Of a stretch of DNA of 64,000 nucleotides, positions 53,647-62,861 are shown piece after piece. Origin of the DNA: Enterobacteriaceae bacterium UBA7338 (GTDB lineage: Bacteria; Pseudomonadota; Gammaproteobacteria; Enterobacterales; Enterobacteriaceae); assembly GCA_002480085.1 (NCBI GenBank), contig DKPJ01000016.1, positions 62,001 to 126,000 on the forward strand. Direction: 5' to 3'. A program made the position numbers and the translations under genes. Numbering within the stretch: position 1 is the stretch's first letter; each line of letters begins with the position of its first letter. Under the pieces are notes generated by a model. That model did not search any database. It saw only the letters and a program-made list of their open reading frames with translations, and was not told the origin of the DNA.

Positions 53647-55518
53647 ATGCCGATACAGGTTTTGCCGCCGCAGCTAGCGAACCAGATCGCCGCTGGCGAA
53701 GTGGTGGAGCGCCCTGCGTCGGTGGTGAAAGAGCTGGTTGAGAACAGCCTCGATGCGGGCGCAACCCGCATCGATATTGACATTGAGCGCGGCGGGGCGA
53801 AGCTTATTCGCATCCGGGATAACGGCAGCGGTATCGGTAAAGATGAGCTGGCTCTCGCTCTGGCGCGCCATGCTACCAGCAAGATCGCCTCGCTGGACGA
53901 TCTGGAGGCCATTGTCAGCCTCGGCTTCCGTGGTGAGGCGCTGGCCAGTATCAGCTCGGTGTCCCGGCTAACGCTGACCTCCCGCACCGCCGACCAGCCC
54001 GAGGCCTGGCAGGCCTACGCCGAAGGGCGGGACATGGAGGTAACAGTCAAGCCCGCCGCCCATCCGCCGGGTACTACCCTGGAAGTGCTCGATCTCTTCT
54101 ATAACACCCCCGCGCGCCGCAAGTTTATGCGCACTGAAAAGACGGAATTTGGCCATATCGACGAGGTGATCCGCCGCATCGCGCTGGCGCGCTTCGACGT
54201 GACCATCAACCTGAACCACAACGGGAAGATGGTGCGCCAGTATCGCGCCGTGCCGCCGGGCGGCCAGCGGGAACGCCGGCTGGGGGCGATCTGCGGCCTG
54301 CCGTTTATGGAGCAGGCGCTGGCGATTGAGTGGCAGCACGGCGATTTAGCCATGCGCGGCTGGGTAGCCGATCCGAAGGCCACCACGGCGGCGCTGGCAG
54401 AGATCCAGTACAGCTACGTCAATGGCCGTATGATGCGCGACCGGCTGATCAACCACGCTATCCGCCAGGCCTGTGAAGACAAGCTGGGGGCGGATCAGCA
54501 GCCTGCGTTTGTGCTCTACCTTGAGATCGATCCGCATCAGGTCGATGTTAACGTCCACCCCGCCAAGCACGAGGTGCGTTTCCACCAGTCGCGGCTGGTG
54601 CATGACTTTATCTACCAGGGCGTTGCCAGCGTATTGCAGCAGCAGATTGCCGCTCCGCTGGCGCTGGCGGACGAACCCGCGCCGCGCCAGGTACCTGAGA
54701 ACCGCATCGCCGCCGGTAAAAACCAGTTCGCGCAGCCGCCCGCGGCCCGTGAACCCGCCGCACCGCGCTACGGTGAGCCTGGCGCCGCGCCGCGCAGCCA
54801 CGGCGGGGGATCGTCGAGCAGTGCGGGCGGAGCAGGCTGGCCCAACGCCCAGCCGGGGTATCAAAAGCAGCAGGGGGCGCTCTACCGCAAGCTGCTGGAG
54901 ACGCCGGATGCCGATCCCGCGCCCGCTACGCCAAAAGCCGCAGCGCCGCTGCCCGCCGCGCGCAGCCAGAGTTTTGGCCGCGTGCTGACCATCGTCAATG
55001 ATGACTGTGCCCTGCTGGATCGCGAGGGCCAGCTCTGTGTACTGTCGCTAACGGTGGCCGAACGCTGGCTTAAGCAGGCCCAGCTGGTGCCGGTAGAGGG
55101 GACGCCGTGCAGCCAGCCGCTGCTGATCCCGGTGCGGCTGAAGGTTTCCGCTGAAGAGCGGGCCGTTCTGATGCGGGCAACCGCTATGCTGAGCGAAATG
55201 GGCATTGAGTTTCAGTCGGATGCGCATCATGTGACCATTCGCGCAGTGCCTTTACCCTTACGGCAACAAAATTTACAAATCTTGATTCCTGACCTGATAG
55301 GCTACCTGGCGCAGCAGACAACCTTCAGCGTGGCAGAGAGCGCCCAGTGGATTGCCCGTCGCCTGGCCAGCGAGCGTCCGCAGTGGAATATCGCCCAGGC
55401 CGTGGCGCTGCTTGCCGACGTTGAGCGTCTTTGCCCGCATCTGGTAAACGCGCCGCCGGGCGGTTTGTTACAATGTGTTGATATCACCCCGGCGATGAAA
55501 GCCCTGAAAGATGACTGA
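53647..55518 (+). CDS. mutL: DNA mismatch repair protein MutL
   Basis: 623 residues (E. coli 615), starting MPIQVLPPQLANQIAAGEVV after AAGGAG. GHKL ATPase motifs: ELVENSLDAGAT, RIRDNGSGI, SLGFRGEALASI. The middle linker (about 340-440) is Ala/Pro/Gly/Ser-rich and longer than in E. coli. It couples MutS to MutH and UvrD. It overlaps miaA by 8 bp, as in E. coli. Confidence 0.98.
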   Translation: MPIQVLPPQLANQIAAGEVVERPASVVKELVENSLDAGATRIDIDIERGGAKLIRIRDNGSGIGKDELALALARHATSKIASLDDLEAIVSLGFRGEALASISSVSRLTLTSRTADQPEAWQAYAEGRDMEVTVKPAAHPPGTTLEVLDLFYNTPARRKFMRTEKTEFGHIDEVIRRIALARFDVTINLNHNGKMVRQYRAVPPGGQRERRLGAICGLPFMEQALAIEWQHGDLAMRGWVADPKATTAALAEIQYSYVNGRMMRDRLINHAIRQACEDKLGADQQPAFVLYLEIDPHQVDVNVHPAKHEVRFHQSRLVHDFIYQGVASVLQQQIAAPLALADEPAPRQVPENRIAAGKNQFAQPPAAREPAAPRYGEPGAAPRSHGGGSSSSAGGAGWPNAQPGYQKQQGALYRKLLETPDADPAPATPKAAAPLPAARSQSFGRVLTIVNDDCALLDREGQLCVLSLTVAERWLKQAQLVPVEGTPCSQPLLIPVRLKVSAEERAVLMRATAMLSEMGIEFQSDAHHVTIRAVPLPLRQQNLQILIPDLIGYLAQQTTFSVAESAQWIARRLASERPQWNIAQAVALLADVERLCPHLVNAPPGGLLQCVDITPAMKALKDD

Positions 55519-56473
55519 CGTAAGTACTGATATAGCTAAGGCGAGCCTGCCTAAGGCAATTTTTTTAATGGGGCCAACCGCCTCCGGAAAGACCGCGTTA
55601 GCCATCGCGCTGCGTAAAGTTTTGCCAGTAGAGTTGATTAGCGTCGATTCTGCCCTTATCTATCAGGGGATGGATATCGGTACGGCGAAGCCAGATGCCC
55701 ATGAGCAGGCGGCTGCGCCCCATCGATTGCTGGATATTCTCGATCCAGCCCAGGCGTACTCGGCGGCTGATTTTCGCCGCGACGCGCTGGCCGAGATGGC
55801 GGAGATTACCGCCGCTGGCCGGATCCCCCTGCTGGTGGGGGGAACCATGCTCTACTTTAAGGCGTTGCTGGAGGGCCTGTCGCCACTGCCCTCAGCGGAT
55901 CCGGCAGTTAGAGCTAAAATTGAACAGATGGCGGCAGAGCAGGGGTGGGAGGCGCTGCACAAGCGGCTGGCAGAGATAGATCCGCTAGCGAGTGCACGAA
56001 TTCATCCGAACGACCCGCAAAGGCTTTCCCGGGCACTGGAAGTTTTTTTCATTTCGGGTAAAACTTTAACGGAACTGACGCAAACGTCAGGAGAAGCTCT
56101 GCCGTATCAGGTGCATCAGTTCGCCATCGCCCCGGCGAGCCGTGAACTGCTCCATCAACGAATTGAGCAGCGTTTTCATCAGATGTTGGCTTCAGGTTTT
56201 GAAGCAGAAGTGCGGGCGCTTTTTGCTCGTGGAGATTTGCATACGGACATGCCTTCCGTTCGTTGTGTGGGATACCGCCAGATGTGGTCATACCTTGAAG
56301 GCGAGATCTCATATGAGGAAATGGTTTATCGAGGTGTTTGCGCGACGAGACAGTTAGCGAAACGCCAGATAACCTGGCTTCGCGGTTGGGAGGGCGTTCA
56401 CTGGCTAGACAGTGAAAAGCCGGAACAGGCGCGAAATGAAGTATTACAGGTTATTGGTGCTAACGCAGACTGA
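55511..56473 (+). CDS. miaA: tRNA dimethylallyltransferase MiaA
   Basis: 320 residues (E. coli 316). P-loop GPTASGKTALA, then SVDSALIYQGMDIGTAKP and GGTMLYFKALLEGLSPLP. It adds dimethylallyl to A37 of tRNAs reading UNN codons, before MiaB. The start overlaps the mutL end; hfq follows after 96 bp with room for its own promoter, as in the E. coli amiB-mutL-miaA-hfq-hflX cluster. Confidence 0.97.
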   Translation: MTDVSTDIAKASLPKAIFLMGPTASGKTALAIALRKVLPVELISVDSALIYQGMDIGTAKPDAHEQAAAPHRLLDILDPAQAYSAADFRRDALAEMAEITAAGRIPLLVGGTMLYFKALLEGLSPLPSADPAVRAKIEQMAAEQGWEALHKRLAEIDPLASARIHPNDPQRLSRALEVFFISGKTLTELTQTSGEALPYQVHQFAIAPASRELLHQRIEQRFHQMLASGFEAEVRALFARGDLHTDMPSVRCVGYRQMWSYLEGEISYEEMVYRGVCATRQLAKRQITWLRGWEGVHWLDSEKPEQARNEVLQVIGANAD

Positions 56474-56569
56474 ATGTGTACAATTACATCGGATCGTGCG
56501 CAAAATTTTACGCAGTTTTCAGGACCTTCGGGTTCAAAGTACAAAACAAGCATATAAGGAAAAGATAGA

Positions 56570-56878
56570 ATGGCTAAGGGGCAATCTTTACAAGACCCGT
56601 TTCTGAACGCGCTGCGTCGGGAACGCGTTCCGGTTTCTATTTATTTGGTGAATGGTATTAAGCTGCAAGGTCAAATTGAGTCTTTCGATCAGTTCGTGAT
56701 CCTGTTGAAAAACACGGTCAGCCAGATGGTCTATAAGCACGCAATTTCTACTGTTGTCCCGTCGCGTCCGGTTTCTCATCACAGTAACAACACCGGTGGC
56801 GGCACCAGTAACTATCACCATAGCAGCAACGCGCAGGGTTCTTCTGCATCACAACAGGACAGCGAAGAGACCGAATAA
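56570..56878 (+). CDS. hfq: RNA chaperone Hfq
   Basis: 102 residues, the E. coli length. Sm1 motif (about 1-50) and Sm2 with VYKHAIST; proximal-face residues in SLQDPFLNALRRERVPVSIY are intact. The C-terminal tail is polar and repetitive (His/Ser/Asn/Gly) and ends in acidic EETE, like E. coli. As a hexamer it pairs small RNAs with mRNAs. AAGGAAAAGATAGA precedes the ATG. Confidence 0.99.
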   Translation: MAKGQSLQDPFLNALRRERVPVSIYLVNGIKLQGQIESFDQFVILLKNTVSQMVYKHAISTVVPSRPVSHHSNNTGGGTSNYHHSSNAQGSSASQQDSEETE

Positions 56879-56945
56879 GGTTTTTTGCTGTTTTCCATGT
56901 CGGGGAGCCAGGTGTTCCCCGCTGGTATTCTGAGAGGGTTTACGC

Positions 56946-58226
56946 TTGTTTGACCGTTATGATGCCGGTGAGCAGGCGGTGCTGGTACACATCTATTTTT
57001 CGCAAGACAAAGATATGGAAGATCTCCAGGAGTTTGAATCCCTGGTCTCTTCAGCTGGCGTCGATGCAATGCAGGTGATTACCGGTAGCCGTAAAGCACC
57101 GCACCCCAAATATTTTGTTGGTGAAGGTAAGGCAGTTGAAATAGCGGACGCCGTAAAAGCATCGGGTGCATCGGTTGTGCTCTTTGATCATGCCCTAACC
57201 CCAGCCCAGGAACGAAACCTGGAGAGACTGTGCGAGTGTCGTGTTATTGATCGCACCGGTCTGATTTTAGACATTTTTGCGCAACGTGCACGTACCCATG
57301 AGGGGAAATTGCAGGTTGAGCTGGCGCAGCTGCGCCATCTGGCCACGCGCCTGGTGCGCGGCTGGACCCACCTTGAGCGTCAAAAGGGCGGGATTGGTTT
57401 GCGCGGTCCGGGTGAAACCCAGCTCGAAACCGACCGTCGTTTACTGCGTAACCGTATCACCCTGATCCTCTCGCGTCTTGAGCGCGTTAGCAAACAGCGC
57501 GAGCAGGGGCGTCGGTCGCGCGCGAAGGCAGATATCCCTACGGTATCACTGGTCGGCTATACCAACGCCGGTAAATCGACGCTGTTTAACCAGATCACTG
57601 AAGCGCAGGTCTACGCTGCGGACCAGCTGTTTGCCACGCTGGATCCGACCCTGCGCCGCATTGACGTTGCCGACGTCGGCGAGACCGTGCTGGCAGATAC
57701 GGTAGGCTTTATCCGCCACCTGCCGCACGACCTGGTGGCCGCCTTTAAGGCGACCCTGCAGGAGACGCGCCAGGCCACGCTGCTGCTGCACGTGATCGAT
57801 GCTGCAGACCTGCGCGTCCAGGAAAACATTGAGGCGGTGAATACCGTTCTCGAAGAGATTGACGCTCATGAGATCCCGACCCTGCTGGTGATGAACAAGA
57901 TCGATATGCTCGACGAGTTTGAACCGCGTATCGACAGGGACGATGAAAACAGACCGATTCGGGTTTGGCTGTCAGCGCAAACCGGAGTGGGCGTACCACT
58001 GTTATTTCAGGCTCTAACCGAGCGTCTCTCCGGGGAGGTGGCCCAGCATACGCTGCATCTGCCTCCGCAGGAGGGGCGGCTAAGAAGCCGATTTTATCAG
58101 CTTCAGGCGATAGAAAAAGAGTGGACAGAGGAGGACGGCAGCCTGGGTCTGCAAATTCGTCTGCCGATCGTTGAATGGCGTCGCCTCTGTAAACAAGAAC
58201 CTGCATTGGTTGACTACGTAGTCTGA
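56946..58226 (+). CDS. hflX: Ribosome-splitting GTPase HflX
   Basis: 426 residues from a TTG start (GAGAGGG upstream), as in E. coli. N-terminal HflX domain, then the OBG-type GTPase with GYTNAGKSTL, DTVGFIRHLP and MNKID. It splits stalled 70S ribosomes after heat stress. Preceded by a weak hairpin (56901-56921) after hfq. Confidence 0.97.
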   Translation: MFDRYDAGEQAVLVHIYFSQDKDMEDLQEFESLVSSAGVDAMQVITGSRKAPHPKYFVGEGKAVEIADAVKASGASVVLFDHALTPAQERNLERLCECRVIDRTGLILDIFAQRARTHEGKLQVELAQLRHLATRLVRGWTHLERQKGGIGLRGPGETQLETDRRLLRNRITLILSRLERVSKQREQGRRSRAKADIPTVSLVGYTNAGKSTLFNQITEAQVYAADQLFATLDPTLRRIDVADVGETVLADTVGFIRHLPHDLVAAFKATLQETRQATLLLHVIDAADLRVQENIEAVNTVLEEIDAHEIPTLLVMNKIDMLDEFEPRIDRDDENRPIRVWLSAQTGVGVPLLFQALTERLSGEVAQHTLHLPPQEGRLRSRFYQLQAIEKEWTEEDGSLGLQIRLPIVEWRRLCKQEPALVDYVV

Positions 58227-58292
58227 CCTGGCGGCTGGCCTGAAGACATTTCCCCTCCAGGGGATAACGAATAACAAATATGGAGCACATAC

Positions 58293-59552
58293 ATGGCGTG
58301 GAACCAGCCCGGTAATAACGGACAAGACCGCGACCCGTGGGGAAGCAGCAATAATCAAGGCGGCAACTCTGGGGGAAATGGAAATAAAGGCGGTCGCGAT
58401 CAGGGACCTCCTGATCTTGATGATATCTTCCGCAAGCTGAGCAAGAAACTGGGCGGCTTTGGCGGTGGAAAAGGAACCGGCTCGGGCGGTGGCAGCTCCG
58501 CTCCTGGCCCACGCAGCCGCATGGGTGGCCGCATCGTTACCATCGTGGCGGCGGCAGTGGTCATTATCTGGGCGGCCAGCGGTTTCTATACCATTAAAGA
58601 GGCGGAGCGCGGCGTCGTCACCCGTTTCGGCAAGTTCAGCCATCTGGTAGAGCCGGGCCTGAACTGGAAACCGACCTTTATTGATGACGTCACGGCAGTA
58701 AACGTTGAGTCGGTACGCGAGCTGGCAGCCTCTGGCGTGATGCTGACCTCTGACGAGAACGTAGTGCGCGTTGAGATGAACGTCCAGTACCGCGTAACCG
58801 ATCCTGAGCGCTACCTGTTTAGCGTGACCAGCGCCGACGACAGCCTGCGTCAGGCCACCGACAGCGCCCTGCGCGGCGTGATCGGTAAATACACCATGGA
58901 CCGCATCCTGACCGAAGGCCGTACCGTTATTCGTAGCGATACCCAGCGCGAGCTGGAAGAGACTATTCGTCCGTACAACATGGGTATTACCCTGCTGGAC
59001 GTCAACTTCCAGGCCGCACGTCCGCCGGAAGCCGTGCAGGCTGCGTTTGACGATGCTATTGCCGCCCGTGAGAACGAGCAGCAGTCTATTCGTGAAGCCG
59101 AAGCCTACGCTAACGAAGTTCAGCCGCGTGCGAACGGCCAGGCGCAGCGTATCCTTGAGGAGGCGCGTGCCTACCGGACCCAGACGATCCTGGAAGCGCA
59201 GGGTGAAGTGGCGCGCTTCGCCAAGATCCTGCCGGAATATAAGGCTGCCCCGGAAATTACCCGTGAGCGTCTCTATATCGAAACCATGGAGAAAGTGCTG
59301 AGCCACACCCGCAAGGTGCTGGTTAACGATAAGGGCGGCAACCTGATGGTTCTGCCGCTGGATCAGATGCTGAAAGGCGGCGCGCCTGCGGCAAAGAGCG
59401 ATACCAGCGGGGCGAATAACCTGCTGCGCCTGCCGCCTGCGTCAGGCACCAGCAACAGCACCAGTAACGCACCGTCTGCTGGCCAGGGTGACATCATGGA
59501 CCAACGCCGTGCGAACGCACAGCGTAACGACTACCAGCGTCAGGGGGAATAA
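58293..59552 (+). CDS. hflK: HflK, SPFH-domain partner of FtsH
   Basis: 419 residues (E. coli 419). A Gly/Asn-rich cytoplasmic N-terminus (about 1-78), a single membrane segment (about 80-98), an SPFH/prohibitin domain and a coiled coil, with a low-complexity Ser/Asn tail. With HflC it forms the large cage around FtsH in the inner membrane. hflC begins 2 nt after the stop. Confidence 0.97.
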   Translation: MAWNQPGNNGQDRDPWGSSNNQGGNSGGNGNKGGRDQGPPDLDDIFRKLSKKLGGFGGGKGTGSGGGSSAPGPRSRMGGRIVTIVAAAVVIIWAASGFYTIKEAERGVVTRFGKFSHLVEPGLNWKPTFIDDVTAVNVESVRELAASGVMLTSDENVVRVEMNVQYRVTDPERYLFSVTSADDSLRQATDSALRGVIGKYTMDRILTEGRTVIRSDTQRELEETIRPYNMGITLLDVNFQAARPPEAVQAAFDDAIAARENEQQSIREAEAYANEVQPRANGQAQRILEEARAYRTQTILEAQGEVARFAKILPEYKAAPEITRERLYIETMEKVLSHTRKVLVNDKGGNLMVLPLDQMLKGGAPAAKSDTSGANNLLRLPPASGTSNSTSNAPSAGQGDIMDQRRANAQRNDYQRQGE

Positions 59553-59554
59553 CG

Positions 59555-60559
59555 ATGCGTAAGTCTGTAATTGCGATAATTATCATCGTGCTGGTAGTGC
59601 TCTACACCTCAATCTTTGTGGTGAAAGAGGGCGAGCGCGGTATCACGCTGCGCTTCGGTAAAGTGCTGCGTGACGATGAGAACAAACCACTGGTCTTTAC
59701 GCCGGGCCTGCACTTCAAGCTGCCGTTTATTGAGACCGTGAAAACGCTGGATGCGCGTATCCAGACCATGGACAACCAGGCCGATCGCTTTGTGACTAAA
59801 GAGAAGAAAGACCTGATCGTTGACTCCTATATTAAGTGGCGCATCAGCGACTTCAGCCGCTACTACCTGGCAACCGGCGGCGGCGACGTCTCCCAGGCCG
59901 AGGTGCTGCTGAAACGTAAGTTCTCTGACCGTCTGCGTTCAGAGATCGGTCGTCTTGACGTGAAGGACATCGTGACCGACTCCCGTGGTCGTCTGACCCT
60001 GGAGGTGCGCGACGCGCTGAACTCCGGCTCTGCCGGCACGGAAGATGAAGTGGCAACGCCTGCGGCGGATGACGAAATCGCCAAAGCGGCCGAGCGCGTC
60101 ACGGCGGAAACGAACGGCAAGGTGCCGGTCGTGAACCCGAACAGTATGGCCGCGCTGGGTATCGAAGTGGTAGATGTGCGTATCAAGCAGATCAACCTGC
60201 CGAGCGAAGTCTCTGAGGCGATCTACAACCGTATGCGCGCCGAGCGTGAAGCGGTTGCCCGTCGCCACCGTTCACAGGGCCAGGAAGCCGCAGAAAAACT
60301 GCGCGCAACGTCGGATTATGAAGTGACTAAAACGCTGGCGGAAGCCGAGCGTGAAGGGCGCATCCTGCGCGGTGAAGGCGATGCCGAAGCGGCTAAGCTA
60401 TTTGCCGACGCGTTTAGCCAGGATCCGGACTTCTACGCCTTTATCCGTAGCCTGCGCGCCTATGAGAGCAGCTTCCAGAGCAATCAGGACGTGATGGTGC
60501 TCAGCCCGGACAGCGACTTCTTCCGCTACATGAAGACGCCGGGAACGGCCACACGCTAA
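59555..60559 (+). CDS. hflC: HflC, SPFH-domain partner of FtsH
   Basis: 334 residues (E. coli 334). An uncleaved N-terminal membrane segment (VIAIIIIVLVVLYTSIFVV), SPFH domain and helical region including REAVARRHRSQGQEAAEKL. It partners HflK. A terminator follows before yjeT. Confidence 0.97.
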   Translation: MRKSVIAIIIIVLVVLYTSIFVVKEGERGITLRFGKVLRDDENKPLVFTPGLHFKLPFIETVKTLDARIQTMDNQADRFVTKEKKDLIVDSYIKWRISDFSRYYLATGGGDVSQAEVLLKRKFSDRLRSEIGRLDVKDIVTDSRGRLTLEVRDALNSGSAGTEDEVATPAADDEIAKAAERVTAETNGKVPVVNPNSMAALGIEVVDVRIKQINLPSEVSEAIYNRMRAEREAVARRHRSQGQEAAEKLRATSDYEVTKTLAEAEREGRILRGEGDAEAAKLFADAFSQDPDFYAFIRSLRAYESSFQSNQDVMVLSPDSDFFRYMKTPGTATR

Positions 60560-60585
60560 GTTCGCAGCAATTATTACGCTAACCA

Positions 60586-60618
60586 AACCACCGTCATCCT
60601 CAGGAGGCGGTGGTTTTC
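60586..60618 (+). terminator. hflKC terminator
   Basis: AACCACCG / CGGTGGTT hairpin with a 14-nt loop followed by TTCTTTT, about 27 bp after hflC. yjeT may be read by leakage. Confidence 0.75.
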
Positions 60619-60634
60619 TTTTGAAGGAAGCATA

Positions 60635-60832
60635 ATGAACTCCACCATTTGGCTGGCGTTGGCCTTAGTTTTGGTGTTGGAAGGGCTGGGTCCGATGCTC
60701 TATCCGCGCCTGTGGCGACGGATGATCGCCTCCCTCGCGCTGCTGCCGGATACTATTTTACGCCGTTTTGGCGGGGGATTAGTGGTTGCCGGGGTCGTGA
60801 TCTACTATATGTTGAGGAAAACGATTGGCTAG
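60635..60832 (+). CDS. yjeT: YjeT (DUF2065) small membrane protein
   Basis: 65 residues, as in E. coli, with two membrane segments (IWLALALVLVLEGLGPMLY and GGGLVVAGVVIYYMLRK) and WRRMIASLALLPDTILRRFG between them. The function is unknown. GAAGGAAG precedes the ATG. Its last codons overlap a PurR-type box belonging to purA. Confidence 0.93.
   Translation: MNSTIWLALALVLVLEGLGPMLYPRLWRRMIASLALLPDTILRRFGGGLVVAGVVIYYMLRKTIG
60815..60830 (+). promoter_or_regulatory. Putative PurR box 1 of purA
   Basis: AGGAAAACGATTGGCT, the counterpart of an E. coli purA operator, lies inside the end of yjeT. Confidence 0.55.
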
Positions 60833-60912
60833 AGAAATAGCACGCAGATTGGCCGAAATTTGCCGACAAAAAGTGCTGATTATCAGAAAAAGCGATGGTA
60901 GAATCCTTTTTT

Positions 60913-60928
60913 AAGCAAACGGTGATTT
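60913..60928 (+). promoter_or_regulatory. Putative PurR box 2 of purA
   Basis: AAGCAAACGGTGATTT, 7 bp before the purA ATG and downstream of a -10 element (TAGAAT, 60899-60904). It resembles the known PurR half-site GCAAACG. Confidence 0.65.
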
Positions 60929-60934
60929 TGAAAA

Positions 60935-62233
60935 ATGGGTAACAACGTCGTCGTACTGGGCACCCAATGGGGTGACGAAGGCAAAGGTAAGATCGTCGAT
61001 CTCCTTACTGAACGTGCTAAATATGTGGTTCGCTATCAGGGCGGTCACAATGCAGGCCACACTCTCGTAATTAACGGTGAAAAAACCGTCCTCCATCTTA
61101 TTCCATCAGGCATTCTGCGTGACAATGTGACCAGCATCATCGGTAACGGTGTGGTGCTCTCTCCTGCTGCGCTGATGAAAGAGATGAAAGGCCTGGAAGA
61201 GCGTGGTATTCCGGTACGCGAACGTCTGCTGCTCTCCGAAGCTTGCCCGCTGATCCTCGACTATCACGTTGCGCTGGACGTGGCGCGTGAAAAAGCGCGC
61301 GGCGCGAAAGCGATCGGCACCACCGGTCGTGGTATCGGCCCGGCTTACGAAGATAAAGTGGCCCGTCGCGGCCTGCGCGTTGGCGACCTGTTCGACAAAG
61401 AGACCTTTGCGACCAAGCTGAAAGAGGTGATGGAATATCACAACTTCCAGCTGGTGAACTTCTACAAAGCCGACGCCGTTGACTACCAGAAAGTGCTGGA
61501 CGATGTGATGGCGGTTGCCGACATCCTGACCGGCATGGTGGTGGACGTCTCCGATCTGCTGGACCAGGCGCGCAAGCGTGGCGATTTCGTCATGTTTGAA
61601 GGGGCGCAGGGTACGCTGCTGGATATCGACCACGGTACCTATCCGTACGTCACCTCCTCCAACACCACCGCCGGTGGCGTGGCGACCGGCTCCGGCCTGG
61701 GTCCGCGCTATGTGGACTACGTGCTGGGGATCATCAAAGCCTACTCCACCCGTGTAGGCGCGGGTCCGTTCCCGACCGAGCTGTTCGATGAAACCGGCGA
61801 GTTCCTCTGCAAGCAGGGTAATGAGTTTGGCGCGACCACCGGTCGCCGCCGTCGTACCGGCTGGCTGGATATCGTTGCGATTCGTCGTGCAGTGCAGATC
61901 AACTCCCTGTCCGGCTTCTGCCTGACCAAGCTGGACGTGCTGGACGGCCTGAAAGAGGTGAAAATCTGCGTCGGTTACCGCATGCCGGACGGTCGCGAAG
62001 TGACCACTACCCCGCTGGCTGCTGACGACTGGGAAGGTATCGAGCCGATCTACGAAACCATGCCGGGCTGGTCTGAAACCACCTTTGGCGTGAAAGAGCG
62101 CAGCGGCCTGCCGCAGGCGGCGCTGGACTACATCAAGCGCATCGAAGAGCTGACCGAAGTGCCGATCGATATTATCTCTACCGGCCCTGACCGTTCTGAG
62201 ACGATGATCCTGCGCGATCCGTTTGACGCGTAA
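60935..62233 (+). CDS. purA: Adenylosuccinate synthetase
   Basis: 432 residues, as in E. coli, starting MGNNVVVLGTQWGDEGKGKI with the catalytic Asp and the IMP/GTP-loop GDEGKGK. It makes adenylosuccinate from IMP and aspartate with GTP; the fumarate later released ties purine synthesis to C4 metabolism. Two PurR-like boxes lie upstream. A REP element follows. Confidence 0.98.
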   Translation: MGNNVVVLGTQWGDEGKGKIVDLLTERAKYVVRYQGGHNAGHTLVINGEKTVLHLIPSGILRDNVTSIIGNGVVLSPAALMKEMKGLEERGIPVRERLLLSEACPLILDYHVALDVAREKARGAKAIGTTGRGIGPAYEDKVARRGLRVGDLFDKETFATKLKEVMEYHNFQLVNFYKADAVDYQKVLDDVMAVADILTGMVVDVSDLLDQARKRGDFVMFEGAQGTLLDIDHGTYPYVTSSNTTAGGVATGSGLGPRYVDYVLGIIKAYSTRVGAGPFPTELFDETGEFLCKQGNEFGATTGRRRRTGWLDIVAIRRAVQINSLSGFCLTKLDVLDGLKEVKICVGYRMPDGREVTTTPLAADDWEGIEPIYETMPGWSETTFGVKERSGLPQAALDYIKRIEELTEVPIDIISTGPDRSETMILRDPFDA

Positions 62234-62247
62234 TGTGATGTGACTTT

Positions 62248-62277
62248 GCCCGGCGGCGCTCTGCTAGCCGGGCCTAC
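62248..62277 (+). repeat. REP palindrome
   Basis: GCCCGGCGGC-GCTCTGCTA-GCCGGGCCTAC, 14 bp after the purA stop and before nsrR. Confidence 0.8.
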
Positions 62278-62397
62278 TTGCCTGTTTTTCACCCCTTCAG
62301 CTTAAATAAATTAGTCGCTAACTATGTGGCTGGTTTATCATCAATAGTGTTAATACCAACTGGTATCCCGCGTTTTTCCCTTTATCCTGAGGTTGAT

Positions 62398-62823
62398 GTG
62401 CAGTTAACGAGTTTCACCGATTACGGATTGCGTGCCCTGATCTATATGGCGTCGCTACCGGAAGGGCGAATGACCAATATCTCTGAAGTGACGGCAGTGT
62501 ACGGGGTCTCCCGCAATCACATGGTCAAAATAATCAACCAGCTCAGCCGGGCAGGCTACGTCGCGGCGGTCAGAGGGAAGAACGGCGGCATTCGTTTAGG
62601 CAGACCTGCCAATACCATCCGCATTGGTGACGTCGTGCGCGAGCTGGAACCGCTTGCGCTGGTGAACTGCAGCAGTGCATTTTGCCACATTACTCCTGCC
62701 TGCCGTCTGAAGCAGGCACTCTCTAAGGCCGTGGACAGTTTTCTGACGGAACTTGATTGCTACACGCTGGCCGATTTGGTTGAAGAGAATCAACCGCTGT
62801 ATAAATTATTGCTGGTGGAGTAA
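62398..62823 (+). CDS. nsrR: Nitric-oxide-sensing repressor NsrR
   Basis: A GTG start at 62398 with GAGG 5 nt upstream gives 141 residues, as in E. coli (VQLTSFTDYGLRALIYMASL). It is an Rrf2-family winged helix-turn-helix with the [2Fe-2S] ligands in CSSAFCHITPAC. It represses nitric-oxide stress genes until NO damages the cluster. It is followed after 38 bp by rnr, as in E. coli. Confidence 0.97.
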   Translation: MQLTSFTDYGLRALIYMASLPEGRMTNISEVTAVYGVSRNHMVKIINQLSRAGYVAAVRGKNGGIRLGRPANTIRIGDVVRELEPLALVNCSSAFCHITPACRLKQALSKAVDSFLTELDCYTLADLVEENQPLYKLLLVE

Positions 62824-62861
62824 GAGAACGCTCTGCCAGAGCTGACAACGGAGGAACCGCT

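Noticed and set aside
58080..59306. 408-codon open frame antisense to hflK
   Set aside because: Opposite a well-conserved gene, no plausible protein features; a by-product of codon bias.
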